A stretch of DNA of 64,000 nucleotides. It comes from Apostichopus japonicus. Lineage: Eukaryota; Echinodermata; Holothuroidea; Aspidochirotida; Stichopodidae. The stretch lies in assembly GCF_037975245.1 (NCBI RefSeq), contig NC_092581.1, forward strand, positions 11,621,303-11,685,302. Reading direction: 5' to 3'. Below, piece by piece: positions 40,301 through 53,700 of the stretch. Position numbers and translations under genes: made by a program. Position 1 is the stretch's first letter; every line of letters begins with the position of its first letter. A model generated the notes under the pieces. That model did not search any database. It saw nothing but the letters and a program-made list of their open reading frames with translations, and was not told the origin of the DNA.

Positions 40301-43300
40301 TATTGGAATGAACGAGTTATTCAAAATGTAATAGCTTTTAGGTTGTACAGTAAGACTAGACTGATTTTGTCATCTTTGCAAATTAATCGAAATCTGGGAA
40401 GAATAGACTTTTTTTGGTTCTGATTCTTTTGCATCCATCCGAACCTATGCAGTCAAGTTGGCTTATGTGTGTGCGTGTATGTGTGTGTATGTGACTCCCT
40501 ATATTGTAAACACAGTATCCTTAGAAGGAAATATGGGATTGATGTCATACATGGTATATAGGTTGGTCATTGTCAGTTAGCTGATCCCTATTGTGTTTTT
40601 GTGGGGCTATCTTGCATATTAATGAGTGGGTAGGACTTAACATAATTTCTGAAAATGTCAATATCCCTTCAACAGTATATCCAATTTAGTTCATACATTT
40701 TTCATACAGTTAATTGAATCAATTTCATACGTAGTAGGTAGATGCCCTGTGATGTGTAGATTGTTTGTGGTTCCCATGCCATGAGTATTAATCAATGGGC
40801 AGGGCTGAACATAAAATTTGGTTCATGCTGGTATGGTGATGTTGGTACAAAATAAGCACATTTTCAAGAAATTTCGGTCTTTTTGTCATTAATATTCACT
40901 AAATTGTAAGAAGTGGCCTTTATAAACAAGACAAGAACCAAATGTTCCATGATTTTTATTCCTTGACACTTGAGGTTTGTCACACTACATTCATATAATC
41001 AACTGATGTTGTTTCTTGTGTACATAGCATGAATATTAATCAGTGAACATACACTTCTTGATCAGATATCTCTGAAATAGTTTGCCTAATTTATGTTATA
41101 CATATGTACTCAGATTTAATGCAATGTAAGTACAGTACATATAGATACAGTACATGCTTCTGAGATCATACAAATTTGACCTCATTAATATTCATGTATA
41201 TGTCTGTTTTTATACAATGTCACTAAATGTACTTTGTCAACATGATAACTGATTCCTGGTACCTTCCTCTAAAGTTTGCCGCATTAGTCAATACACAATA
41301 CCTCTTCATTTTGGTGTGCACAAGTTCATGAATATTAATATGTATGGCTGACCAAACTGAGACTATGTTTTGACTACGTTTGGGCATCGGAGCCACTGAA
41401 TGATTTCGTTTTCTGGTTTATCATCATCTGATTCTCTACTATTGTTTCTTCTATTTTTTATCAGACATTCCAAACTCTGGCAGAAAACTTGTACGGTAAG
41501 GCATTGCACAGTAATGAAGTACTAGAGATGAGATTCTATATCAGATTGCATAGGTTTTTCCTCCAGAAACTGTATGACAAAATTATTGTTTTGGTTACCT
41601 TTTGGTTTTGATGAGATTTTCCCAGATCAATAAACTATGGTAGCAGTTTCGTTTTTCTACCACAGGAAACTACAGAGAACCTGCTAGGATGTTATCAAGA
41701 ATTTCCAGATTGTACAATTGCCATCATGAAAGACAACAGCTTCTTTCCTATCTATTGTTGGATTGATTGATTTATCTAATGTTCTTGTTTTCATCGCAGG
41801 TTAGAGTACAGGCAGGAGTGGGATACCGATTTCTTAACATTCATAAAAGATCTTGATTCTAAGAAGCCAGTGATATTTTGTGGTGATCTGAATGTTGCGC
41901 ACCTAGAAATAGGTGAGAATAGATGTTTCATATATGTGATAAAGTAATGGTGACATTTGTCGAATATAATTTAGTAAGGACAACACAATTGTATGTGAGT
42001 ATGCATAAATTGAGGGTTTCGCACCATTCAAAATGATTACCAGATATGAAAAATATTAAACTAGACGTTTACATTGTGTCAGCCATGAAGAATAAATAAG
42101 GGTGGCAGTAAAATGTCTTGTTGTGTTTTAGCATTAGTGACCATTATTTCACTTCTACAGTACTGTACTTCTAGCATATTTAGGAATTTCCATCTGCTCA
42201 ATCATGTACATAGCATGGCTATTTCCATCATTATCAAATTGAACAACACCTAGTATTATTGATACATTATTCAAAAATGGCAGTGGCAAAATGTTTGCAT
42301 TAACATGTACAACACGGTGTCAGAAGTGGGATATATCTTTTTCTTTACATAAACTAGTATTATTGATACATTATTTAAAAATGGCAGTGGCAAAATGTTT
42401 GCATTAACATGTACAACACGATGTCAGAAGTGGGATATCTTTTTCTTTACATAGACTAGTATTATTGATCCATTATTCATCAATGGCAGTGGCACAATGT
42501 TTTCATTAACATGTACAACTTGGTGTCTGAAGTGGGATATATCTTTTTCTTTTCATAGACTATTATAATTGATCCATTATTCATAAATGGCAGTGGCATG
42601 TTTTCATTAACATGTACAATACGGTGTCAGAAGTGGGATATATCTTTTTCTTTACATAGACCTGAAGAATCCTAAAAGTAACAAGAATAAGACAGCTGGT
42701 TTCACGGATCAGGAGAGAGACGGATTCACAAAGTTATTGGATGAAGGTTTTACGGATACATTCCGACATCTCTATCCGGAGACCGAAGAGATGTACTCCT
42801 TTTGGACCTACATGGGCAACTGCCGAGCCAAGAATGTTGGCTGGTGAGATTCAAAAGCTGAATTATTCTGAGGATGGCTGGTTTTTACCATTAAATATTA
42901 ATTTCCAACCTACAATGTAATGCTCAGAAATCTTTATTTAAGGTCTATAGTTTGACTCACAGACTCTTAGTTTTGTCAATTAATTTGTTATTAGTAACCA
43001 ATACAATGGATTTGTTTTACAAATGCATCTTTAAAGTGTGTATATTCCTTTACCGCATGTCTTGGTTGTTCATGTTCAGTCAAACAATTTCTGGAGTTGA
43101 CCGGATCCAGCTCTGCTATTGGCTTATACCAACAAAGTTGCTTATAAATTATTCAGTGGGGAATCATAAGCCGTGTTCTGACTATTTGAGGTGAAAAGTC
43201 ATTGTAAATTCCACTCCAGTTTAGTTTGAAAATGATTCACAAAGTTTGCATTTCTTTTGCAGGCGACTGGACTACTTCGTGCTCTCGAATCGTCTTCTAA

Positions 43301-43380
43301 CAAACCTCTGTGAGAGTACCATGAGGACAAAGGTTATGGGAAGTGACCACTGTCCAATCATTTGTGAGCTTGCCATGTGA
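34386..43380 (+). CDS. APEX1: AP endonuclease 1 (base-excision repair)
   Basis: Class II AP endonuclease of the ExoIII/APE1 family, which cuts DNA 5' to abasic sites. Exons 34386-34406, 34824-34910, 35922-35986, 36555-36612, 37560-37761, 39741-39812, 41465-41495, 41800-41912, 42660-42843, 43263-43380; phases agree and give 316 aa (human 318). The first 58 residues are basic and disordered, as expected of the nuclear-targeting tail. Catalytic residues by position: N68, E96 (in LQETK), Y169 (in YIPNSG), D208 and N210 (in GDLNVAH), D281 (in RLDYF), D306-H307 (in SDHCP); F264 and W278 match the abasic pocket. Odd points: human metal ligand D70 is G70 here, and redox Cys65 is S65. An upstream ATG at 34272 is in frame with no stop between and would add 38 residues. 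A TTAA element sits in intron 5 and a tandem repeat ends at the exon 9 acceptor. Confidence 0.95.
35265..35321. repeat. (TCTG)n microsatellite
   Basis: Interrupted TGTCTGTCTG repeats of about 55 bp in APEX1 intron 2. Confidence 0.85.
37894..39145 (-). mobile_element. TTAA-flanked DNA transposon, family A, copy 2
   Basis: Inverted copy of the element at 2056-3308, 1252 bp, flanked by TTAA at 37890-37893 and 39146-39149. Near-identical sequence over the full length, including the duplication and the CRE-like site (38056-38063). It lies in APEX1 intron 5. Small indels split the second open frame. Confidence 0.88.
42250..42659 (+). repeat. Four tandem copies of a ~104-bp unit that includes the APEX1 exon 9 splice acceptor
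   Basis: Unit starts at 42250, 42354, 42456 and 42560 (CTAGTATTATTG or variant). Each unit contains CATTAAC (branch-point-like), then TATCTTTTTCTTT and CATAG or CATAA. The last copy supplies the real acceptor AG at 42658-42659. Copies 2 and 3 keep AG at 42453-42454 and 42557-42558; copy 1 reads AA. Use of either inner AG would bring a stop within a few codons. Confidence 0.88.
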
Positions 43381-43675
43381 TCATCTCCAGATTTGAATTT
43401 GAGAGACGGGACATCTCAGATGACAGTAAAAACTGAAGTATTGGGAAGCTTAGTAGCTCAATGACAGTCAGGTGGTAAAATCGAGGGGAGTTATCCAACC
43501 CACGAGAAAAAGCGTTCAATATTGGAAAAAGAACTCTTTTTTTAGTTTTATATGTTGGCTTTTAGAGTATTTTGTACGTTTTTGTTCCCCCACTTATTAG
43601 TGGTTATCATGTTTATGTTGTATAATATGATATTTTCATGTAGGTCAAATGGTTTGTGAAACAGGCAAAGAAACA

Positions 43676-43681
43676 AATAAA
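43676..43681 (+). terminator. Polyadenylation signal AATAAA of APEX1
   Basis: Canonical AATAAA about 296 bp after the APEX1 stop codon, the first good signal in a plausible 3' UTR. No cDNA evidence is available. Confidence 0.6.
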
Positions 43682-44575
43682 GTTATGTGGTTTAAAGGAC
43701 GTTTTATCTTGTCACCGATGAAAACAGTATATACTGAATTGTAACAAATTTGATAACCTGATCAGTATGGGTAATGGTTTTTTTTTTGTTTAGCACAAAA
43801 ACTAAAGCTTCCTACTCTTTTGCTCTCAAGCAATGATATTCTGTGTTTCTATACTACAGTGACCTCAGATGTTAAGAAAGTTAATAGAGTACATCGTCCC
43901 AGAGAAATAATGTTTGATAGAAGAGTCATTTACCTTGTACAGCAAAACTTGCATCAACATTTCAATAATTCAACAATCAACTTTGGGTAGCTCTCAATTT
44001 TGGGTAGCTTTCAACTTAGTTTACTTCAAGTTTTCTTGATATCAATGCATGTAGTATAACAAAATGCTTGTTCCAGGCAGTTCAGAGGCATAAATCTACC
44101 TCCTTTCTTGTTTGACATGAATCCTCAAAGTATAAGGGTAAACTGTGGAATCATGCCTGAAGAAAAGAGATCTGTAAATTAGTTTAAAGTAGGATTAGTA
44201 AATGTGTACTCTTTAATACGTCAGGGAATATCGATGGTTTTTCTTATCTTTTGTAGTGAATTGACTTTCCACATTAACAGCTTTCTAATATGTAATCTCT
44301 TCAGTAGGTTAGCAAACTTATTGCAAAAGTGTTGTGGAAAATAAAAAGAGACTTCTTTTAATTACTAAGTACATTTCAGTTTGATTTGCTCAGTGTTTTA
44401 TGATCATATTGGCAGCGATGATATAGAAGTTCTAATAGATTAAATACAATGTCTATCCCAAAAAAGCACTTTCTCCTCAAAGCATTGCCATTACCATGAA
44501 ATTGGCTAAATGGTTTTTTGACGAGAACATTCGTTGCAAATGATCTTTACAAAGTTGTATTACTTCTTCTGTTAA

Positions 44576-44920
44576 AGGCATTGAAGACTCTACCCAAACC
44601 GTATGCTGCGCTCTGAAAAAGTTAACTTTCCGTTGCTTGCATGTTAAGTTTTCTGCTTGTCGCTACAAAATGCAGACAGTAATGAAACGTGATACCTTGT
44701 TATCTTTAGCTGGATCTGAGATGTCCATCGCTGTATCGTTTGTACACTGTGCTGTGGGTATTGACCGCAGCTGTATGTACTGGCTGTACACTAGTGTCAA
44801 ATTACCGAATGTAGCAAGCTGTGTGCATATTTTCTGGGATCGATGGTGGTGGTGTCTAACACTTCTGTTACACCTCATTCGAAACTAGGTCATTTTTTTT
44901 GGCGCAAGTCTTTACACCCT
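44576..44920 (+). mobile_element. TTAA-flanked MITE, family B, copy 1
   Basis: 345-bp element between TTAA at 44572-44575 and 44921-44924. Imperfect terminal inverted repeats: AGGCATTGAAGACTC on the left and AGGGTGTAAAGACTTG on the right when inverted. Non-coding. It has a close relative at 58475-58827. Lies between APEX1 and DHDDS. Confidence 0.8.
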
Positions 44921-46696
44921 TTAAACTGAATGTAAGATATCATGTGATTTATTTGTTGTGCATCCATAGATATTTTGACAATGTTGAACTGGATTTTTCC
45001 AACAGGCTCAATTTGAAAACTACATTTTGAACTGTCTTTCCTACAATCTGGCTGTTTCATACTCGACTGAATCAGGAAAGATAAAAAAGAAAGCATTTGT
45101 ATTCAATTGGTTCTGTTTGAAGCCCTTTAGAGATTGCCTGGCTACTACAAAAGACAAACAAAATATTATGAAAAGTGAAATCTTGCACTATAGTTCAGGG
45201 ATGAGCCTGGGGAAAAAAAAATCATGGAACTTTGCAAAAATTGCGGTGTAGGCTCCAGTTTGCATATGCTACAGTACAGTGTGTGAGGATAATAGTTTTT
45301 GTCCCCGAGGTAGAAAAGAAATCACGGATATTCCGCAAATTCGCGGGAAAAACTCATGCCTGATAGTTGATATCTTTAGATGTTTCCAAGGGTTGGATGA
45401 ATTCAAAGTGAAGATGATAAACGGTTTGCTAATTAATTACAGGGACAATTCCAGTAGGAACACTGAAAATATAGTGGAGTAGCAGCACTTTCTGCTGTGT
45501 TTCAGATGTTGGTCCATTAAAAATTTCCACAGGGCCGGCTTGTTTTTCTCGTGATTTAAGATCATTTTACATTCTCTCATCTGTAAAAGGGTCACCTCTT
45601 ACAACAATCACAGTTAGCTAAATTTAACATGTTTATCCTTCTGTGAGCTTTTGTACCCAAGTACATTGGAATTGTACGGGCAATGGCGATTCGACGAAAG
45701 CATGCAACTGTATGTAATAATTGAAGTGATAATCAAAACAACATTTATCCTTTATTTTATTTTTTATTATGTTTACTCATTTTGTTTCTTATGTTCATAC
45801 CAACCTGCATTACCTTTTGAAATAAATGTTTGTAGAAAAATTAAATCTTTCATGTTTATAATTTATTAAATGATACTAGTTTGCCAATACAGTACAAATT
45901 TGCTGTAATAGCTATGCAAATATGAGAACCTTTACCACAGTGTTTTGTTACAAGTTGACCATTCTCCAAAGTGAACTGACCAGATTCAGTGTATGATAAG
46001 TTTCATCAATAGAGAAGTTTGTTAAGTTTGGTCAGCAATTCCATAAAACCTACGGAAACTAATTGAACTAGGATACCGTCCTGGATCTGTTTCACCAAAT
46101 GAAGGTTACAGAGTATTAAAGTAATTAATGAATTCATTTGATGGTCAACAATTATTTGCCCAGACACTTCAGTTTTCCAAAATTTCCATCCCATTTATTT
46201 GAAACTATGCTTATTGATCTAAATGACATTACTTTGCTATGGGATTTTAGAATTCACTTTATCAAGGTCTCAAACCAGAGAACTATTTGAAATTCAGACA
46301 GTGACTTGAGTCATGTCAGGAAAATCTACTGGTGAAAAGAATTTGCTTTGGACAAATAATGATGTTGAAACATGACTTAATCACCTTTCTCTTTATATTC
46401 GAAAATGTTGTCAAGGAAAGAGCCTCTCATCACGAAGCAACGACACGTGTGTGAGTACCTGTAGACAAACTTTGTAGAAATTGGACATTTCAGTTTACAT
46501 AATCTCCAGTAATAATTATAAACACTCCTGCTAGATTAGTGGTTACATAAACTCAATTGCATATGAACCTTCAGTGACACAATTTCTGTAAGTAACGCAT
46601 GCTAGACCGTTGATTAACCCCGTTCATTCATACACTACCATTTGTGTGGGGGAAAAATCATAAAACAAAACATTTTTGGTTACATATAACCAAAGA

Positions 46697-46702
46697 TTTA
46701 TT
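46697..46702 (-). terminator. Candidate polyadenylation signal for DHDDS
   Basis: TTTATT on the plus strand is AATAAA on the minus strand, about 1.1 kb past the DHDDS stop. It is a common hexamer in AT-rich DNA, so this is only a candidate. Confidence 0.25.
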
Positions 46703-47783
46703 AAAGTGATGCCCCGTAACTTTGCCGTGCGTTACTCACAGGATTAACCACGGTCAGCTGACCTGAATGGACCAATAGGATTTAGGAATCTTTACTAAGT
46801 ATGAATGAATTTCTGTAAATCATTTTCTGTAAATCAAAACGAAATAGACCTATCACACGGATATGCATGGTAATTTTAAGATTCCTTTACATTTCACACA
46901 AAATATTAAATTTCATATGGAAGAAATTGAAAACAGATTTCTACAACATTCTGACATTTCTTTGCCTACAAACAATTAACCTTTGACATCTTAGTCGTAA
47001 ACAGGCCAATCACGTTTGTACTCTAAATCAGCTGACATTTGCTAGATCAATCATGCTTCGCTCAAGGGAGTTACACTGTTTCTGGTAAAAAAAATACTGA
47101 AATGACTGAATTAGTGAAATTCTGTAACATTTTGCTGAAATGTAACTTGTACTACTCGAGAGGTCTGGAATCAGGTCAAGCGATGCAAACACAGGTAGGA
47201 TTTGTAAGCAATGTGTAAATCGGGTCAATGTTACAGATTGATGAAATTTTCCTTCTAGGTTTTCTGTGAATGATTTTTGAGAATTTATATCCCATTTCAA
47301 AGATGTGGCTTTCAAACTGCAGATGCCACAAATGAGAGGGATTTTTTAAGTCACCCTTTGTTACAAAGGCAAAATACAGATCCATTTAGTATTGTGGCTG
47401 TTGTCTCCATGTTGATGTTATGTACCTTGTTTACCATGTATGGTTGAAAACACTTTCACCGTAACAGCTGATAAAGGTATTAACCAAACAGCAACCATCA
47501 TTTAAACAGCAACCATCATTAGATATGGAAAGGCAGTTTTGTTCGAGTGTAAACCTGCCCCTTGAATAGACTCCATAACTTCTGGAATAATTTTTGAGTA
47601 CTGATTCCATATTCTAATAGCACTTTTCACTACTCATCACATGTTACTCAATACTGGCAGAATCCAATTTTGGAGTTGCCTCCCCGAACCACGGAACCAC
47701 CGCCTCCCCGAAACACGGAACCACCGACCCAATGAACCATTGACCCAGTACTGTATCTGCTATCACCCATTACTCTCTACGTT

Positions 47784-50700
47784 TCATGAAGTTGGTATTT
47801 CTGACATCGTTCTTGCTGGTAGCATATTCAATAATTGTTGAGTTCTTTTAGCATCTAATGTTTCCACAAAATTGGTAATCCTCTTTTGCCTCTGAGCTGC
47901 ATATTCTGCTATCCTCTGAGGAAGAATTGCCGTCTCTTCGGGACACTTGTTTTCCTCCGATAACATCTTCACCACCTCCGTTTTATCAGACTCTAAGATT
48001 GCTTCCAACCGGAGGGCATCCCGCTTATCTCTGGCAAGCTAGACAATAAATAGATAAGTAGGGAATTTGTAATGAAATTTTGAAAGAACACTACTTTTAT
48101 TCTTTGATGGAACCCCATTTCAATCGGTGATCCTCTGTGATAGAAGTTCTGTGTTCTAATGCAGATAATCTCAAAGGGATATTACAGTGGCAGACGAATG
48201 CGACAAAGTAAAACTTACATATGAAGTGAAAATATTCCGCACTGTTATTAAAAAACTCAAGTGCTGCAACAATATGATTTATGCCATATAGTCTGTTATT
48301 CACCCAACATGAATACATGACAAGCAATGAATTTCCTTTTCGGTTAACCTGTAAATAGCTAACATCAAAATCCATTGAAATGCTTTTGGTGAAATAACCT
48401 TCTCTATTATGCTATTTCAGAAAATGAATCAACAATAATTGCATGTTTGTACTTCAGCTCCTTAGAGCACGGTTTCCCTAACTTTATCCCCCCACGAACC
48501 CCCTGTGGATGTCAGAGTTATTCACGAACCCCCAACTTTTTGAGACACGATCGGAGTCATTATTATTCTATAATACGCATAACAGTGCTTCGTTAAAGAT
48601 CAAGTTCATAGTGTAATATTGTAGAGTTTGTCGATAGGTACGACTTTTGTACATTACCAAATTATATGATATATCAGACTTAAGTTCAACAAAGAGTACT
48701 CCAGTTTTGACTTTCAGAAACATCTCACGCACCCCCTGGGATGGACTCACGCACCCCCTGCGGGTTCATGCACCCCAGTGAGGGATCCCTGCCTTAGAGC
48801 ATCTTCAAGCACTTCCAGCATTCTACAAATTTCATTTATTGATCGGTTTGACTGATTGATAGATAGATACATAAATAGGTAGACAGACAGAAGATTCCCC
48901 TCCACTCTGTGTTCAGCTGATTCTCTAGTAGAAATTAGCTAAGCAGTAAGACCATATCTCTCTTAGCTCACCTGCACTTGTTTCTGGTTCATTTGATAGT
49001 ACAATATTCCTTGAAAGAAATGCCAAATGGAATACTCTGGCCACAGTACTTCAACAAAAGCTAGGACTGAATAACTGCTCTGCAAAATAAAAGTGCCAAA
49101 GTGGAGATGAGTTTTGCAATACCATTTTTGCATTTCAAAAACTAAAAGATGTTTGGTTTAAAAGAATTTAGTTAGTTTAAAAGATTTTGGTTTAAAATCA
49201 TAATTCTCAAGAATGATTATTTACCTTGAAGTGCTTTTATCAAGTGCACATCAAGTCGGCACCCAACTTTAACATTTTCAAAAACAGACTGAAAACTTAT
49301 ATATTTTTGACTGCCTTCCCTGAACAATAGCACCACTGAGCATTGGTTTTCTTCTGGATATTGGTGCTATATAAATTTGCATTTATTATTATTATTATGA
49401 AATATATTAGCTTCCCACCAAATTGGGTGATAATGAAGACAATGCAGATAATGTGATTTTATATTACAATTAAAAGGCAATCATCCACATTCCTTTTTCA
49501 ATATTCCTTAGCAGTCATACATATTCACTTGCAACTTATTTCCATTTCCATTCTCATTCCATTGAATTCATTTAAATATTGTCTTTGTGTGTGAGCATAC
49601 GTGAAACACATAATGCCAAATATGTACAAAGTGAATTTAGTTCCATGTAGAATTAACTAAATTTATCGCCTTATTACCACTCAGTAGTGGAGACACAGGT
49701 ATATAACACCTTACCTGCCACAAGAGGAAATCACTGAGCCGAACCTCCCCAGAGGTTCTAATCAAGAGATCTGGATCAGGGGAATGACTAGTATAGAAAC
49801 ACTTTTCCAGGACTTCTTCCGAAATATCGCTAAAGTAAAACAGAGGACACAGTTACAGAATCATAGAACAGATTTTAATATGAGCAACTGAACGTTTTAA
49901 GCAGGAGACCAAGATTCCAATTAGGAGAGAGAGTATTATCTCTGAGGATTCAGGGCTTAGAAGTTCACGATCTTAGCCAATTGCTAAGTAATGCAATTAC
50001 ATAAAAAAAATCTGATGGCTAAAATCAATAATAATAATAAATAAGTTCTCAATATAGCGCCAAATATCAGAAGGGCTTTAAAAAACCTAAAAAAATAAAA
50101 AGACAGAGAAAATCAAAGGAAAAAAAGAAAAAAAAAGAAAAAAAACATCAAGGTACCATTAGCTGAATTACAGCGAACATCAGTCACAGTAAAGGCTAAG
50201 CAGGCAGTCCAATAATATTTACTGATAATGAGCATTAATATAGGGCTTATGCTAGGTAGGGAAAAAATGCTGATGTTTGAACTGGAGAATGTTACCAGAC
50301 TGATCATCTGTTTTCCCATCACATAGAAATGACGGAACATGGAAAACAACTTGTGGTATTGAAGAGTTTTGAAACTAGAAAGCCAAGTTGCTTAGTGATT
50401 CCTTGCCATCATTAAAATGATGTTTAGTCTATTGCAAGATTTGATGTGTTCATTCAGAAAGAACAGTCTTCCTACATATATATAGACCCTTAGATGTTTG
50501 ACTAAAATTGAGCAGTGTCCAGTAATTTTTGATACGAATGACAGTTTGAACAGCATCTTAAACATGTACAATTAAGTATGGTGAGAGCATAGATGTATAT
50601 CAAGATAGTGAGACTAATGATATATTACCCTGACATGGTACAAACTTTCAGGATTTACTAATTTAGGTTCTTAATAATACAAATCATTCTTAATTTCACA

Positions 50701-53700
50701 ACAACAATATCAATAAAGGTCTGATCAATTATGTGCTTTTCTGTACACAAAAATTCAAAAACAAATCGTACCTTGGTTTTAGCAGACCTTTGCTAACACC
50801 CCATGACACTTCTTTGAATGCATTTGTGATTTCATGCCTGGCAGTGTATGCCATGCAAACATTTAAGATGGCCCTGAAAATAGACAAATGAAAATTGTAA
50901 CAAGTAGATGCAAAGATGTAAATGTCTTGAAATGCAAATTTACAGCAGGGTGGAAGATATTCCTTGCAATTTCTAGCCATGTTCAAACTGGAAAAGAGTT
51001 ATCAAGAGTAATTCCAACTAAGTTCTAACCCTCCCCCTCCTCGGAATAAAACCTTGAGGGTCAAATTAACAAAACTTGTCTCACAGAGGAAAAATTTTTT
51101 GTAGGCGGTACAAGTTTTTAATGTTTCATCATTGGGGTTCCTTTTTTTGGTCTTGCTGAAGTCTTTAGGGGAAATATGACAGGGTTTAAATAATTTATAA
51201 CCACGAAAGACACAAACTTTTCCATTTCCCCTCGAGCTACCCCAGCTAAGGCCTCCTCCCAGTCTAGATAGTCAAGAAAATTGAGAGTGTGAACAACAAT
51301 GGTTAGGAACTATAAATGAATTCATATTCTGACTATTTTGATCTAACAAGAGATTGTCTCATACGTATATATACAGTATTTGGCTATAGGAATTCCAAGG
51401 ATATGCTATATCAGGGTTTCAATAACTTTATCCCCCCACGAACCCCCTGTGGATGTCAGAGTTGTCCACAAACCCTCAACTTTCGAGATATGATCTGAGT
51501 CATTATTATACTATAATATGCATAACAGTGCTTCATAAAAGATGAAGTTCATAGTGTAATAATGTAATGAAAAATGCATGGTATGGTACTACTATGGCAA
51601 CATATGCGTATGGAACGCTAAACGCTTTTGTCGATAGGTAAGACTTTTGCAAATCAGATTTTAGTTCAACAAAAAGTACTCTGGTTTTGAATTTCAGAAA
51701 CATCTAACGCACCCCTGGGATGGACTCACACACCTCCTGGGGGTTCATGCACCCCAGTTTAATAGGGACCCCTGTGCTATATGATTGGTCAACTAATGAT
51801 ATTAAGTTTACCTACCTAGTATTATTTCTTGATATGTACATGGCATCTGCTACGACCTCCTGGACATCTTTTGGCAAGAGAGTGAGATCGCCGAGGACAC
51901 GTATACAAACACCATGCTTCATTATTTCATTCCTATCAAAAAATTGAATTAAAGAAGGAAAAATTGTAATTAGTGTGGTAAATGTGAGAGAAACAGTTAC
52001 ATTATTTCATTGAGTAAGGTAGCCTTGGGAAACAGTTACATTATTTCATTGAGTTAGGTAGCCTTGAGATATAGTTAAATTACATCATTGAGTTATGTAG
52101 CCTTGAGAAATAGTTACATTGACAGTTATTTATCATTGGCATGATATTTTCACATTTTTGAATAGATTTTTGTCCATGGAATGAGACTAAATTGTTCAAA
52201 CCTTTTTGCAAAATGCCTCGATGGATTCCATTTGATTGATACAAAAATACACTTAACTTGTTTCAGGTTTCAATCATCTGTTTAAAGGTCATACCTTACA
52301 CTTACATACCAACCTAGTAGGCTAGTATTATGAACAGTATAGGGGGGGGGAGAGAGTCAGACCCAGGGGAAAATGATATCAACTGGGCCCACTTTCATCG
52401 CTCAATTCAAAACTTAATGAAAGTATGATAAACTTGGCAATACTTTATTCTTTACCACATATTTTCATTTATCCCATGTCTGTTGTCATGCAAGGTTGGT
52501 GTGTATTTATGGACAAAGATAGTAACCTGGTCTTACATCAACATATGAACTCAAATCTACCATAACCCACTCCAAATTGGTAACATTTTATTATTGTGCC
52601 CCCATTGACGAACTATTGGGTCAATATCTACTTTCTCTTACTTGTGAATGTACCATTCTAAAATCTGAAGTCTAACACCTGTGTTTTTCTGTCCGATTAC
52701 TCTCAGAGCACATTAAGCTTAATGCTTGACTATGCAGAATATTTGATTGCCTATGAATTTATAAGGTGCAACATTTTAACATATAGTGGTATCTAGGGGA
52801 AGACCTAAATTTTTCAGATATACTTCTTTCCTTCACTTACTTTTCTTCTAGCAATTTTTCAAACTTCTGTCTGGCTAAGTGCATGAGTCCGTCCACTTCA
52901 TCTTTCGATCGTTTGAAGTTCTCGATGCTGAAAGCGTAGACTGTTACTTCTGTGATACCTAAATCTAAACACCATTGCAACGTCTGTAAAATAAAGGAGA
53001 ATAACTTCTAGATCTATTACTTCTAAAAATTGTCATGATGAAATATAGAATAAAAATTAAAAATACAATATATACATCAACACCTGAAAGTTAAAATACC
53101 TCTTTCTTTTAAGTATCTATAGTTAATTGGGATAATGTAACAAATATATATATTCAAGTAGTAGTCAGTACATTTAAAGGCTTAAAAGATAAATTGGGTA
53201 TCCAGGGAATATTATTTGTAACTCAACTTGTCTCAAATTTAATTTGTAAAATAACATATCAACATGTCCTCTTCATGATAGAAAATAAAATAGAGACTGA
53301 TACATTAATTTCCAAAAATTGACAAGCCTTATAATATATATGCGACAAGGAATAAATAGATGCAAATGCTCATGTAATTTGCATACTGTACTCAATTGAT
53401 ATGTCACAAAGAATTTATACTGAAGTGATGACATGCATTTATCTTACATAGATACTGCTGAAAAACTGATGAGAAATTTGCATTGCACTTTGATTTACCT
53501 CGGCTAATTTGTTAAAACCCTGCAAGTGACCCTCTTGTCTGTCGATGGATGACTTCCTAGCGTATCTTCTATTGCCATCCATAATGAAAGCAATGTGCTT
53601 TGGCATGGGCCCACAACTTAGGATTCTGGCACATGTCTTCTGGAGCCAAGTCTGCTGGGCCAAATACTCTTTTTCAGGAAACCATTCTGAGGATTCTCGT

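Larger units (their letters stand above)
43381..47783. other. Intergenic region between the 3' ends of APEX1 and DHDDS
   Basis: About 4.4 kb between converging genes. It contains the APEX1 3' UTR, a TTAA-flanked MITE (44576-44920) and a short direct repeat (about 47685-47740, unit near CCCCGAAMCACGGAACCACC). The remaining open frames are short and have no recognisable family motif. Confidence 0.5.

Noticed and set aside
42250-42660. Regular repeats that could suggest a CRISPR array
   Set aside because: Units are contiguous without unique spacers and lie in an animal intron; the same holds for the 85-bp repeat at 26125-26485.
43381-47783. Several 60-95 codon open frames
   Set aside because: No family motif, no splice-consistent extension, and composition like surrounding noncoding DNA.
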